Shown: piece after piece, positions 32,087 through 43,873 of the stretch | How positions within the stretch are numbered: position 1 is the stretch's first letter | Layout of the letters: each line of letters starts with the position of its first letter | Source: Nemertoderma westbladi | Taxonomy: Eukaryota > Xenacoelomorpha > Nemertodermatida > Nemertodermatidae | Assembly: GCA_032718475.1 (NCBI GenBank) | Contig: JAUCBJ010008394.1 | Span: 62,001-126,000 of the forward strand | Length of the DNA: 64,000 bases | Direction of reading: 5' to 3' | The notes under the pieces: model-generated | What the model was told of the DNA's origin: nothing | Database searches by the model: none | What the model saw: only the letters and a program-made list of their open reading frames with translations | Program-made: the position numbers and the translations under genes

Positions 32087-32306
32087 GCTGTCAATTAATG
32101 TTTATATATATTTAATTTCGCGATAAAATAATGTCAAAAAACTAAATATATCGAATACCACACAGAATCGATCTGAAATTTTGTAACGCGATTATGAACC
32201 ACAAAAGCAATGTACTTGCAAAATTTAATAAAAAAAGCTAGGGGGAAGTGTACGAAACTGCAATTCCGGTATATGGATAGCTATATAGATAGCTGTTTGC
32301 TTTCAT

Positions 32307-32551
32307 TGCTTTCGCCATGGGGACCAGCCAGTGCATAATCTTGTGCTTTGGCAGCCTCAGGGAGAGAATAAGCATGGTGGACAGCCATGACTTTCTTGAG
32401 ACGCATCTCAAAGGACACTGGCCTTGAAGGTGCGGATGATCTAGCAAATGTCATGGGTGATAGTGAGTTGTGGTCGTGGTGGTGCAATTTTGTCGAAAAG
32501 CCGGCACAGCATTCTTTAAAATGCAGCTGCAATGCAGCATGCCGATCCTAG
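32307..32551 (+). mobile_element. 3' fragment of RTE-like LINE family 2
   Basis: It begins TTGCTTTCGCCATGGGGACC and ends GCATGCCGATCCTAG, collinear with 39975-40223. It covers the end of the RT ORF and the 3' untranslated region and is 5'-truncated. The palindromic MITE at 32554 directly abuts its tail. No target duplication was clear. Confidence 0.8.
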
Positions 32552-32553
32552 TA

Positions 32554-33211
32554 CACCATGTCCTGGAATATAGTGTCGTTATTCAGGTACCTGCCCCCCC
32601 CCCCAAATTTTTTTACAAATCGTAATGAGATTGCATGAAATTTGAAACAGAGATAGTTTCACCTCCCTCCTCCTTACTGGGTGAGCCAGAATGTTTATTT
32701 TCGCTTTCATTATTTAGCTACAAGCGTTTGAAAAAGGTGTCTCTGTCGATATTGCACCAGTTACACCGCAGTTATTCTTCAAACATTTAGTGATTTGTTG
32801 GTATTAGTGGAAAGCTGACTGTGCGAGAATTCCAAATAATGTAAAAATAATTGAATTTGGTTGGGAAATAGCTGAGTAATTGGCATTTGAATTTTGCATG
32901 TATTAGCTTCCACTGCAGGCCATTTATTCTATTATATTAATACACAATGTTCTAGAACATTTTGATTATGTATGAATATCTATATACTAGTATTATCATG
33001 TAGGTATCGCATTGTTGCCAAGCTACTTATGAGATAAACAAAATGTTCTACGACGAACGATCTACGACGCAATATCGACGGAGACACCTTTTTCAAACGC
33101 TTGTAGCTAAAGAATGAAAGCGAAAATAAAAATTCTGGCTCACCCAGCAAGGAGGAGGGAGGTGAAACTATGTCTGTTTCAAATTCCATGCAATCTCATT
33201 ACGATTTGTAA
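32554..33211. mobile_element. Second copy of the CACCATGTC palindromic MITE, right end lost
   Basis: It starts CACCATGTCCTGGAATATAG and keeps a C run (about 32587) where the complete copy has G in the opposite arm. Inverted arms of about 145 bp (32618-32760 and 33067-33211) surround a 300-bp centre. The terminal GACATGGTG is missing at the right side. Confidence 0.65.
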
Positions 33212-33439
33212 AATCGTATCTTTTAACACTCCAATTACATAAATTCGTGATCATGAACATTGATAAAATACTGTTTGCAATTTTGCAAACTTGGTAGATT
33301 GTCTGACCACATATGCAAGCACTCAACCACTCAGCCCTATCCACTTATTACATTGCAGTATCGGAGTAGGCCTACTGCTGTATTGTTGCTTAAGTTCATT
33401 AAGTTGAGTAAACCTACCTACCGACAGAAAATGTTCATC

Positions 33440-33700
33440 ACGTGTTGGTGTTCAACCCACTGGTGGACACCAATGTGGCGATGTTGATTGACGCCACTCA
33501 TCTCCACCACGACGGCGAGGAAGTGCCGGAAATACGAGGAGAGATTACGCGAGGTGGAACACTCCACCTTCACTCCCTTAATCTTCTCTGCTTTCAGCGG
33601 AATGGCACCAGCTGCCCATCAGTTTGTCAAACGACTGATGGTGAAGTTGTCCAACAAACGGTAGGTTCCCTATCCTGAGTGCGTCTAATGGGTACGTCAG
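33440..33700 (+). pseudogene. Retroelement protein tail, frameshifted
   Basis: The plus strand reads LVFNPLVDTNVAM, then in another frame REVEHSTFTPLIFSAFSGM, APAAHQFVKRLMVKLSNKR, then after a stop RISFSLLRSSLMCLREY. As I recall, these blocks occur together at the C-terminus of retroelement proteins that are frequent in marine invertebrate genomes. The intact upstream RT is not present. The match continues to about 33770. Confidence 0.5.
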
Positions 33701-33879
33701 CGAATCAGTTTCTCCCTCCTCAGGTCGTCCTTAATGTGTTTACGCGAGTACCATTCGGCTGCTAGGTGACCGGTGCGGGAGGCAGTCACCGACTCACCGA
33801 TCCAGTTGGCTAACGCGGACTCAGACCCTGGGGTGTTACGCAGGTCGGTAGGGTAGGGTAGTACAGTAGTATGCTCCAT

Positions 33880-35215
33880 ACACCATAGAGACAGTTTCTG
33901 TGTTGGGGGCGTGCAAAGGATTTTATTTTAAATTTTTACAATAAAATACATTTGTTGCCTAGTAACGTCAGCTGGTGGTGGGTATTGTTTAACATTATCT
34001 GAATTTTGTAAGGTTTTTATTATCTATGTAAATAAATGAGACTTATGAGGTTAAAAAAAACCTACTGATGTACCACTCTTACACTACCACTGACTGGTAC
34101 ACATTTCAACTTATTGAACTTAAAGCTGCAATACAACAATACTCTGATACTGCAATGCAATAGGTGTATTGTATAGGGCTGATTGGTTGATTGGCTTACA
34201 TACTGGCCATGCAATCTGCGAGTTTATAATTGTGAATGGAGTCATTTTATCAATGTTCATCACCATGAATTTAATTAATTGTAGTGTAAAAGACGTGCAG
34301 GACTCTCCACTTTCAATTGTAATAAGCCACGTGTGATATGATTGAGATTAAATGTGTATTTTAATGGATCTAAAATCACCCTCCATAGAAACCAAGATAA
34401 GAAATACTGAGAGCACTTTGTAATGACATCAAATCTGTAGCAGCCAATCACAGCCGATTTTCAAAATAGATAGACCTGAAAATACTACCTGATTCCTTGT
34501 ATGTCCGCAATATACCTCCTCATGGCCTCCCATCTGTCAATACCATCATCTGCTGCCACTGGGCTCAACCCTAATGTACTTGGCCGTCTTTAACCACTTC
34601 CAATCACAACCGCGAATGAAAGGGTTGTGTATTAACCATGAACCATCACGGCCACAATGATTAAGTATAAACTCTAACAACTAATTTAGTTTATGTATTA
34701 TTATTATTTTTATATTTCTATAGCGCCAAATTTACATGAAAACACCCTGTGGTGCTGAAACTTATTTTCAACTCTTAAAGTTTCGATTTAAAAAGATCAA
34801 AGCTGGCACCCTATTCTTTCCGGTAATTCGTGATGAAGACATCACAGATAGCAGGGCAGTGCAATTCAAACCAAACCTAAGCAGTGAAACTAAATCAAGT
34901 TTGTGGGGCGAGTCAAAACTTCGAGCCATCAGCGAAATGTTATAATTATAGTAAAAAAGTTTTCTAAAAGTCTCTGGGTGTGTGTGTGTCAGTCTGTGTC
35001 GGAAGCCATAATTGTCTTAAGCCAAAGATATAACTAGCCATAGTAAAATTATAATTTTTCGCTAAGATGGCTTGAAGCTTTTGCTGCACAAAGGCCCCAC
35101 TCGTGTTATTATTATTTGCAATTAAGGTAATATATCAATACAAACTAAACTTCATGTTGACGTCATATCTATCTTTTAGCCTATCTTTTACTTTCCTGCA
35201 ATGGGCACAGGCACG
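33880..35215. other. Non-coding, nothing recognised
   Basis: A short frame at 34736-34945 follows TATAGCGCCAAATTTACATG but has no recognised domain. No repeat family was assigned. Confidence 0.4.
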
Positions 35216-35225
35216 GTACTCTATT

Positions 35226-35305
35226 TTGCCGAAACGCGACTGTTTCCGAAACGCGACAGTTGCCGAAACGCGATGACACCAGTCCCCCCCCCCCCCCCCC
35301 CCCCC
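35226..35305. repeat. Three foldback-type repeat units plus poly-C
   Basis: Three units with the CCGAAACGCGA core (35226-35272) match the terminal units of the element at 17921-18858. They are followed by a C run of about 20 at 35285-35305. No opposite end was found nearby, so this is a fragment or a seed array. Confidence 0.65.
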
Positions 35306-35646
35306 AACCCTGCCAATAAAAATAAATCAAATACAAACATGGACAATATTGAAATTATGATGATCTGTTATTTATTTGTTAATTTGTATGATGATTCAAT
35401 CGGTTTTCAAAGATTCTTACAATGATGTGCAGAGTGTACATGGATAATGGATAATACAGTTGTTTGTTACTTTCTGTAAGCTTAAACGAAAATTATTTTT
35501 ACTCAAATATGAATGCACAAATGACCACCGTTTCAGTATCCTGCCACCAGTTTAGTTTCAGTATTACATACAATATCAAGATAACCAAAATATCAAGATA
35601 AACCATACACAATGAAATTAAATAATACTTTAAAAGAAAAAGCCAC

Positions 35647-36954
35647 CTAGCCAACACGAAATCTAAAAGCAAACACAGACACTAAAGAGATAAGAAATGG
35701 TAACCCCAACAGACTGAGAATCGAACAAGCTGTTTGCACCCCAAAATTATCATTGAGATATCCACCAAAAACGGGACCTATAATAGTTCCAATAGACATT
35801 GAAATACGAAACATTTGTTGCAGAAGAGATCTGGTGTCAACATTGTCTGGATAGCCACAAACCTTCACAGCCAGTTGCGTTTGCATTTCCAATGCAGGGG
35901 TTTGGTATAATGCTGTACCGCATCCAATGAATGCAAATCCAGTAATAGAAATTGAGAGATAATGAGGTAAACCAAGAAGTTCTGTAGGACCTATTAGTTG
36001 CATTGCTAATGCTACTATCATTACTCCAAATACAATAGGAAAGATAGTTTTCACTTTATTCATAATTAAACTCAAGATTATACCTATGGAGGCTTGAATA
36101 CTAGGAGATATCATATATATCTGACCAATATTGTACTGGTTCACATTATAAGTATGATGAATGTAGGCAGCAAAGTTCGTAACTATAAATGATGAGCTCA
36201 TGACCCAATATGTGTGCAAAATAAACATAAGAGTTACTGCTGGATTTTTCAGAACACCAATATAAGTTGGTCTGCCTTCATTCGATTCACATCTATCTTT
36301 AATGTAAGCTGGTGACTCTTTCCAACAGTAAAGGAGTATAATGAGAAATATCAAACCCGATATTATAAATGGGAATTCAAAACCCAAAGCAGCAAAAACT
36401 GTAGAACCAAATACTGGAGCAACCAAGAATCCTATGTTGCTACTAACAAGAGTTAGACTAGCTAATACTGTTCTTTGTGCTGGCCACACTTCCATCAATA
36501 TACTGAATGAATACATAAAACTGATGTTGAGACCAACAGCTTCGATGATGCGAAGTGAAAAACAAACAAATATATATAATCCATTGCTATGATTAGGAAT
36601 ATATTCTACAAACCCAAACGCTAACTGTGAAACAGCTCCAATGATACCAAATAGACCCAACGAGATACGAGTTCCCCAATTGTTAATAGAATGAGTACAA
36701 GTAATGTATATTATAAGTCTTGACATTGAAAACGTTGAGAGTAATGCACCAATCAGAGTCTTTGACCAACCACGTTCTTCAACAACAATTGGAAAGAAGG
36801 TCTCTAATAGACTCTGACACCACCCTGGTATAATTTGATACACTAGCAACATGGCCACTAACATATAAAGTCTCCCGTCATTTTGGTGACCATTTTTATA
36901 TGAACGACTTATTTTCATTGGACTTGACTTTATAGGAGCATCTTCATCTGACAT
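35647..36954 (-). CDS. MFS transporter copy D, intact
   Basis: The protein has 435 residues, MSDEDAPIKSSPMKISRSYK to …SVFAFRFRVG, without stops or introns. Key blocks are YQIIPGWCQSLLETFFPIVV in helix 1, EERGWSKTLIGALLS, the central loop KESPAYIKDRCESNEGRPTY, and GFAFIGCGTALYQTPALEMQ in the second half. Relative to B, changes cluster in helices 7-10 and the N-terminal tail, so the copies may differ in substrate or regulation. The start is at the same residue as in all copies. Block U homology upstream (37640-38010) shows that transporter and block were duplicated together. Confidence 0.9.
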   Translation of the reverse strand: MSDEDAPIKSSPMKISRSYKNGHQNDGRLYMLVAMLLVYQIIPGWCQSLLETFFPIVVEERGWSKTLIGALLSTFSMSRLIIYITCTHSINNWGTRISLGLFGIIGAVSQLAFGFVEYIPNHSNGLYIFVCFSLRIIEAVGLNISFMYSFSILMEVWPAQRTVLASLTLVSSNIGFLVAPVFGSTVFAALGFEFPFIISGLIFLIILLYCWKESPAYIKDRCESNEGRPTYIGVLKNPAVTLMFILHTYWVMSSSFIVTNFAAYIHHTYNVNQYNIGQIYMISPSIQASIGIILSLIMNKVKTIFPIVFGVMIVALAMQLIGPTELLGLPHYLSISITGFAFIGCGTALYQTPALEMQTQLAVKVCGYPDNVDTRSLLQQMFRISMSIGTIIGPVFGGYLNDNFGVQTACSILSLLGLPFLISLVSVFAFRFRVG

Positions 36955-37639
36955 GTTCTATATTATATGTATAAACCACTACAGTAGATCACTTGACATT
37001 TATATGTATTTATATATGGTGAATTGAACCAAATATGTATGTGAAAATGATAAAAATAAATTTTTTATCTAACCCTTATAATAAAGTGGTTAAAAGTCAC
37101 CTTATTTCAAGCAAATTTTTTCTAACCACAGAGACGTCTGGGGATTTGAGATCCAGTGAAAGAGACTGAACATTGACTTTACAGCCTCTAATTCCCCCAA
37201 TAAACACCAGTTACGAGCCATCCTGCGTGAAGAGGAGTACAGGATGGTCAGCCACTGCAAGTGCCTTCAAGCAGAAAAAGAAGATCGACAAGACTTATAT
37301 ATGAAATATTTATGTTATTAATTTAATAATATTTATGTTATTATGTAATATTTATATTATTATCAATTATAATACTTTATTGTTTAATAAACAGGACAGC
37401 TTTCATAAGAACTTAGCAGAGACTGCAGAGAAGAGGAATCCAGAGGACCAATCAGCTATTCTTAACTAACCTAACTATTATAAAATACATTCATATAAAA
37501 TAAGTTCCTCCCTTTACTACTGTATGATGTTTACCTGGTGACCTGGGCGCGGCACTATCTTTCGAATAAAATAAATTCCCATTCAGTCAATTTTTCAAAA
37601 CTATAATAATCTGTAACTTATATCATAAATATTAACTAT
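36955..37639. other. Non-coding upstream of transporter D
   Basis: A TATA-rich stretch, TATACATATAATATAGAAC, lies directly before the ATG on the minus strand. Nothing else was recognised. Confidence 0.4.
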
Positions 37640-38010
37640 AAAGTATTTTTAATGCAAAACATGAAACAGAAGGATGATGCAGCTGAAAGCAACAGTTTCA
37701 TTAATCTTTATTGAAAAGGAAATCGTTGTTGGACAGGGAAATTCTACAATAACAACAAAAACTAAAAAAAAAACATTATCAGGAAGAAGAAAAACCAAAA
37801 ACGCCCTATAATACAAAGTATCAATCAATGTAAGGAATACATACATAAACATAGGCATATGGCATATCATAAAACCTTTGTTTGATTATGGGGTGGACCT
37901 TACATAATTGAATAAGTAATAAGATCATAATCAAAGTGGTCAGTTACAATATAGGAAACGTTTGTTAGAACTAGAACAGGAACAACCATATACTGTGAAT
38001 AATTTTGATT
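37640..38010. repeat. Diverged block U fragment, copy D
   Basis: The sequence AAAGTATCAATCAATGTAAG and its continuation GGCATATGGCATATCATAAA match the start of block U in A and B at lower identity. It breaks off near 38010. Confidence 0.6.
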
Positions 38011-38177
38011 TGTTTTGATTGGATAATTAACTCGAACCATATTGGTTAAAACATCAAAGAGTCACTATGCCCTACCCAAGCACTTAGTCTTCTTGAAGGC
38101 AATGATACTGCAACCTGTATGTATAGATGACAAGAAGGGTGACTACAAACTACAAACATAAATATCAATTGATTGTG

Positions 38178-38520
38178 TCACCTTGTTTCTTGCGCTATAC
38201 GGGTTTGTGAGGGTTCTGAATTCAATGGAATCAGTAAAAATTTCATAAGAGTTTTCAAACTTGTATTTTTCGCCGGTGGGTGAAAATTGTTGTGCCAGCA
38301 CCAAATTTTGGAAAATATGCAAATTGATCAGTAGATAGTATCATCTTGTTTCTTGCGTTATACGTGTTTATGAGGGTGATGAATCCGATGGAATCAATAA
38401 AAACAGCACTGGACATCGCAAACTTGTACTTTTAGGTGATGGGTACGAAATTTGGTGCTAGCACCAAAATTTGCCAAATTACACCGAAAAATACAAGAAG
38501 CAATGATCTGGCATATTAGA
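38178..38520. repeat. Two diverged direct repeats of about 165 bp
   Basis: CACCTTGTTTCTTGCGCTATACG near 38178 and ATCTTGTTTCTTGCGTTATACG near 38342 begin two similar segments, each ending with a CAGCACCAAATTTTG-like block. No coding function was recognised. Confidence 0.55.
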
Positions 38521-38899
38521 AATGTATTCCATTAGAATCAGCACCCTAGAAAACCTGAAACTGTGAATTTATAGCATCGTATAAGTGAATTAAAAATTGT
38601 GTGTTCTAACTGAAAAGTGCTGGTTACTTGTTTTTTCATTTTTTTCCTGCGCAGAGAGGACTAAGCAGACATTTATAGTAATCATATAATTTTTAAAAAT
38701 TTTCCTATGTATTTTGCGCCCCAGGAAACCTGTATTGAATAACAATTAGCCGAAAAATGTAACTTTCAAATTTTGTGAAAATTGTGCACTACTTGTAATT
38801 TTGGTGCTACAATATAACCACCCAAGTACATACATCTAGACTAGTGATACCTACGTACAAACAAAAAAATCAGACGTTTTCGTAAAAATTTGTAGATTT

Positions 38900-38947
38900 T
38901 AGAGGGGGGGGGGGGGGTCAATATGACCCCCCCCCCCCCTCCCCCCT
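38900..38947. repeat. Poly-G/poly-C palindrome
   Basis: A run of about 14 G, then TCAATATGA, then about 13 C with a further C-rich tail. It is self-complementary and prone to hairpin or quadruplex formation. Confidence 0.7.
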
Positions 38948-39963
38948 GTGATTTGTACAACATTTTATAGCCCTAATAATAGGGTTAAGTCCATCGAAAA
39001 AAGTTAATAACATTAAATTGAAATATGTAAGAATAAATAAAGAAAATATAATCGAAGAAATATAAATAATAATCAGACAGAAAAATTAAAATATAATTGG
39101 TATAAATATATATGTGGCATAAATCATGTAAATTATGAAAAATATAGCACAATATTAATTTGAAAAGAAGGTGGTAATGTAGTGCGTATTTAATAATGTC
39201 AGTGTAATTATAATTCAAAAATGAAAATACATATAATTTCTATCCGAACAATATAGTACAATAACAGGTTATTAAATTTTCTTAATATATACATATATAT
39301 TTTCTTTTAATATAAATGATTGGATGCTAATCTACAAACTATATTCAACCAATAATGGTAAAGGGAATGTATAGACACCAAGCAGAAGCAAGAAGCATAT
39401 TTACATTATATATGAATATACTTGATGAATATATGAATATGGCTTGATTCTGTGGTAAACTGTCTTCCATATTAATATAAAAACTGCAAAATTCAACTAA
39501 TAATTATAATAATCAGTATGTACAGTGGTATGATGTATGCAGAACCACTCAACAATATAAGTTAATTTATTTACTCACTTAAATACTCACGATGCTCAGT
39601 GCGATTTCATTGAATAAAAAGTGGAAGGAATTACTTGCACAAAGAGTATATAAGACGTCAGTCAACTTTTGCGGAAAGGATGACAACCAGAATCTACAGA
39701 TGTCTTTGGCTACTACAGTGCTACTACAGGCTTGAAATGGACTTGGAATATGCCGGTTATAGAGGAGGAGGGTGATTTGTTTTGGAAAACCTTCAGATAA
39801 TGTATCATTCTGACTCATTGTATCATCTATGACAATGGGGGAAAATCAGTGCCAACCATGAGAGAAGTCAAAATAAAACACAGCCAAGATTTCATAGATC
39901 ATTGAGACCCACTTAGCTGCTATGGTGATCTTCGTGTAACCAGCAGGAAACACTCCATCCAGT
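38948..39963. other. Non-coding, nothing recognised
   Basis: AT-rich to 39550. A small minus-strand frame at 39579-39818 has no known domain. Confidence 0.4.
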
Positions 39964-39974
39964 GGGTAGATCAG

Positions 39975-40223
39975 TTGCTTTCGCCGTGAGGACCAGCCAG
40001 TGCACAATCTTGTACTTTGGCAGCCTCATGGAGCGAATAAGCATGGTGGACAGCCCATGACTTTCTTGAGACGCATCTTAAAGGACACTGGCCTTGAATA
40101 TGCGGATGATCTAGCAAATGTCATGGGTGATAGGGAGTTGTGGCGGTGCAATTTTGTCGATAAGCCGGCACAGCATTCTTAAATATGCAGCTGCAATGCA
40201 GCATGCCGATCCTAGTAGTAGTA
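39975..40223 (+). mobile_element. 249-bp RTE-like LINE family 2 insertion
   Basis: A 5'-truncated copy ending GATCCTAGTAGTAGTA. The perfect target duplication GGGTAGATCAG lies at 39964-39974 and 40224-40234. It contains the last residues of the RT ORF (GQPMTFLRRILKDTGL in one frame) and the 3' untranslated region with a TGCAGCTGCA palindrome. Confidence 0.9.
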
Positions 40224-40587
40224 GGGTAGATCAGATCAAGGTGATGCAGCGATATCAAACTGAATACACTAAGCAAGAACCTAGGAGATCTTTTGTTATC
40301 ATTCTCAGCAACTTGGATGGGTTGGTCTTCATCTGCCATATTTTGGTGGACCCAGCCAACAGGAGCACTTTGGATGCTACTAGTGGAAATTTAAAATGTT
40401 TACCTATGAAATCATTAAGATTGGCTCTGATATCAGGGCATACCTTCTTCGAGGTGACCACATTCAAAATGGGCCAATCAAAAGGGCCCCCTGGGCAATT
40501 TTCTTAACGTAGACTAGGTAAACCATCACCTTGTTATGTGGAGCCCTCATCGTGATCAAAATGATACAACTTCGTAAATATTCATTC

Positions 40588-40719
40588 TAGAACATGAAAA
40601 TAATTGAAAAATTGGTTCACCAGTTTGTTGCGAAGGTGAGTTGATTCTATCAGTCTATTGGTTATCTGGTTTCTGGCTTCCTGCATATCAAGCTGACAGC
40701 TGAGTCTGATAGCCTAGTT
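40588..40719. repeat. Left copy of a 129-bp direct repeat flanking RTE-1
   Basis: It starts (TAG)AACATGAAAATAATTG and ends AGTCTGATAGCCTAGTT. The right copy is at 49154-49285 with one mismatch. LINE sequence starts directly after this copy and its (TAG)n tail ends directly before the other, so the pair behaves as a very long target-site duplication. Confidence 0.8.
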
Positions 40720-42577
40720 ACCATGAAGTACAATGACATTGGAAATGGATGGACGTTAGTAACAAGCTCAGCAGTAAGAAACTCGGCCAATGCATCAATT
40801 GGTGGAGTAGGAATTCTGCTAAGCCCATTTGCACTTAAGACCCTAAACAACATCGAATCTATAAATTCCAGGGTTATGATCGCAACATTTGATGGGAATC
40901 CCAAGGCAACAGTTATATGTTGCTACAGTCCAACCAATGCCTCAGAGCCAGAACAAGCAGTCAAGTTTTATGAAGATCTGACTGGACTTATAAAGGACAT
41001 TCCGAAACACAATGTTAAAGTCATTGCTGGTGACCTGAATGCCCAAATTGGCCCAGAAGACATCAAGGGTTACACCTATAACACCAGTTCTAACAGAAAT
41101 GGGTACTTACTTTTAGACCTAATGGAAGAATGTGAATTGATACCAACAAACAACACATTCGAAAACAGTAAGGGGAAGTTATGGACCTTTCAATACCCTA
41201 ATGGAACCAAAGCACAACTGGATTACATCCTTATAAACAAAAAGTGGAGGAATAGCATGATCAACTGCGAGGCATACAGCTCGTTCAACCTAATTGGTTC
41301 GGACCACAGAATTGTGACTGCAGAGATCAGACTCAGTTTGAGAGCCAGCAAACCCAGGACAAGCAAGCAAAACAAATATGACTGGGAAAAACTCAGAACT
41401 GACAATGCTGTAAAGGATGCTTATACAGTAGAAGTTCAAAACCGCTTTGAAGCACTTCAGTCAATGGATGAAGACCAATCCACCAATTCAATATACCAGA
41501 ATATAATAACAGCCCACAAGGAATCAGCTAAGAGGCATATCCCCCAGAAACCCAAACGAAAACAATATGTGCCATGGCAAAACTCTGAGGTTACTTGTAA
41601 GAGAGAAGATCTTAAGATAGCCTACAAAGTTAAAACCGAACAACCAACAACCGAAAACATGAACAAGGTTGAGAAAGCTAAGGACGATCTTAAATTGGCC
41701 TACAACATCAGCCAGGAAAAGTACATACAGGATAAAACTGAAGCAATTACAACTGCTCACATACAGCAACAATCAAGACTTACCTGGCAAACTGTAAATG
41801 AGGTATCTGGTCGGAAAAGTTGTGCAAAGGGGCGCCTCAAAGCCGATAGTCCTGAAGAACGTGTTGGGAAGTGGAAAAATCACTTCAGCAACTTGCTTGG
41901 GCAGCCACCAAACATCGAGGTCAGCCCTACAGGGAAAATATATGACAGGACACTACCTATAGAAACAGGGGACTTCACACCTGCCGAACTCCAAAGAAGC
42001 ATTAAAAGCATGTCCAATAATAAAGCGAGTGGATTAGATGAAATCCCAGCGGAGGTATGGAAAACCAGAGTGCTAAACAGACCATTATTGAATGTTTGCA
42101 ACCGGATGTTAAAAGGGGAAAAGCCACCACCAATTTGGACTAAAGGTCAACTAAAGCCTCTACCCAAGAAAGGAGACCTCGGCATACCAACAAACTATCG
42201 TGGGATCTGTCTGCTTGTGGTAGCTGCCAAAATATACAATAAAATGATTCTATATAGGATTAGGCCTCACATAGAGAAACTACTGCGTAAGAGCCAAAAC
42301 GGATTTCGACCAAGTAGATCAACAATAGCTCAGATACTTTCACTACGGAGACTGATTGAAGGAATTAAGTCAAAGAATCTCCCCGCTGTCATGACTTTTG
42401 TGGACTTCAAGAAGGCATTCGACTCCATCCATAGAGGTAAAATGCTTGAAATCCTAAGAGCTTATGGAATACCAGAAGTAATTGTTGCTGGCATTGGATT
42501 GTTATATTGTGACACAGAAGAGCAGGTACTCTCACCAGATGGTGAAACTGAGTTTTTCTCAATCCTGGCTGGCGTAC
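40720..42577 (+). pseudogene. RTE-like LINE family 1: endonuclease and first half of RT
   Basis: The frame is open from 40723 to the nested insertion. The first 250 residues are an apurinic-type endonuclease lacking its N-terminus: VICCYSPTNASEPEQA, VIAGDLNAQIGPEDI and GSDHRIVTAEIRL carry the catalytic Asp, Asn and His motifs. A linker follows, then RT blocks: NNKASGLDEIPAEVWK, GDLGIPTNYRGICLL, SQNGFRPSRSTIAQI and TFVDFKKAFDSIHRG (motif A). At 42578 an oppositely oriented family-2 LINE interrupts the frame just before the LQGD region. No stop disrupts this part, so the insertion is fairly young. In an intact LINE the protein nicks the target and primes reverse transcription. Confidence 0.85.
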
Positions 42578-43525
42578 TACTACTACTACTACTACGATCG
42601 GCATGCTGCATTGCAGCTGCATTTTTAGGAATGCTTTGCCGGCTTGTCAACAAAATTGCACTGCCACAACTCCCTTATCACCCATGACATTTGCTAGATC
42701 ATCCGCATCTTTAAGGCCTGTGTCCTTTAAGATGCGTCTCAAGAAAGTCATGGGCTGTCCACCATGCTTATTCACTCCATGAGGCTGCCAAAGTACAAGA
42801 TTATGCACTGGCTGGTCCTCACGGCGAAAGCAATGTCCTGCAAAGCGGAGGCGATTTTGTTCTAGTGTCAAGCTTGGGGGAACCAATGAGACACCTCCAA
42901 TGTTATATAGTGTCTGGTTGGAGATGTGTGCATTGTACTTGACACAATGAACCCGACGTAGCATTCTTGTGAATGTGCCATCCAGAGATTTGGAATCCTC
43001 AGCAGTTAGAGCCCAGCATGGACTCCCATAGAGGAGTACTGGAACTACTGCTGCTCTAAATAATCGGACCTTAAGTTTCCGATTAATTCTCGGTGACTTC
43101 CAAATCCTGGAAAGCCTATTCAAGGCTGCCCATGCCTTTCCCTTACGTATTCGAAGGTCCTCACCTGACTTCCGGATCCATGATCCCAGGTAACAGAAGT
43201 CGTGCACATGCTCAAGCATACCATCCTTTGGGCTTATGCTCATCCGATCAGAGACTTACTGAGGACTTTCAAAGTTAACTGTCATAATTTTGGTCTTTCT
43301 GGAGTTAATAAAAAGACCAACACAAGAAGCAGCATGTTCTAATGAGCTGAGGAGCCGTTGGGCTCCCTCTAATGATTCTGAGAGTACTCCTAAGTCATCA
43401 GCAAAGTCTAGATCAGTTAGGTACTTGGCAGGATTTCCTCGACTTCTGGAGCCAGTAGGTGGAGTTATCATCACCCTATCCCTAAGGGATAAATATCCCA
43501 TCACCCTAAGGACATGCGTAGAACA
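42578..43525 (-). mobile_element. Nested RTE-like LINE family 2, 5'-truncated
   Basis: The tail reads (TAC)n on the plus strand at 42576-42593, the inverse of the family-2 (GTA/TAG)n tail. GGCTGGCGTAC occurs at 42567-42577 and 43526-43536 as an 11-bp target duplication. The element holds the second half of an RT. About 20 bp of host LINE sequence beside the right duplication is missing. Confidence 0.8.
42647..43504 (-). pseudogene. RTE-like LINE family 2 RT, C-terminal half
   Basis: The minus-strand frame begins within RT and includes TDLDFADDLGVLSES (motif C, catalytic DD), SRKTKIMTVNFESP, one stop at 43256-43258, then CYLGSWIRKSGEDLRIRKGK, VPVLLYGSPCWALTAED and RLRFAGHCFRRED, the thumb and C-terminal blocks of RTE/CR1-type LINE proteins. 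The frame stays in phase across the stop, so only one nonsense change separates the pieces. It ends at a stop at 42647, near the 3' untranslated region. Confidence 0.85.
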
Positions 43526-43587
43526 GGCTGGCGTACCATTACTATTTGTAATTGTGCTGGATTACGCAATGAGGACGGCCACAAAGG
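43526..43587 (+). pseudogene. Short RTE-1 RT piece between nested insertions
   Basis: This reads PLLFVIVLDYAMRTATKG, matching 60865-60915 of the other family-1 copy. After AAAGGG at 43587 the match stops, and unrelated sequence leads into the CR1/L2-like LINE. Confidence 0.75.
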
Positions 43588-43873
43588 GTACCTTTACTGT
43601 AGATTGTCATGATAAATTTCTAACTGAAAGAATGCTTTATGGTTTTTCCCAGATCCAAATTTTGCATAATTGCAAATGCACTGAGATATATATCTTATGG
43701 GATACTGAATACTCAAGAGATTAAGAGCGGAAAACATTATAGAAGTGAGATATAAAAGATGATTGAAAAATTAAATAATTTTTCAACCTTTGCATTATAA
43801 GAAATTTCCAGATTCAAAAATTTTCTTGCGAAAAATTTGTTAAAAAGAAAAAGATAGAAAATAGTTATTATTA

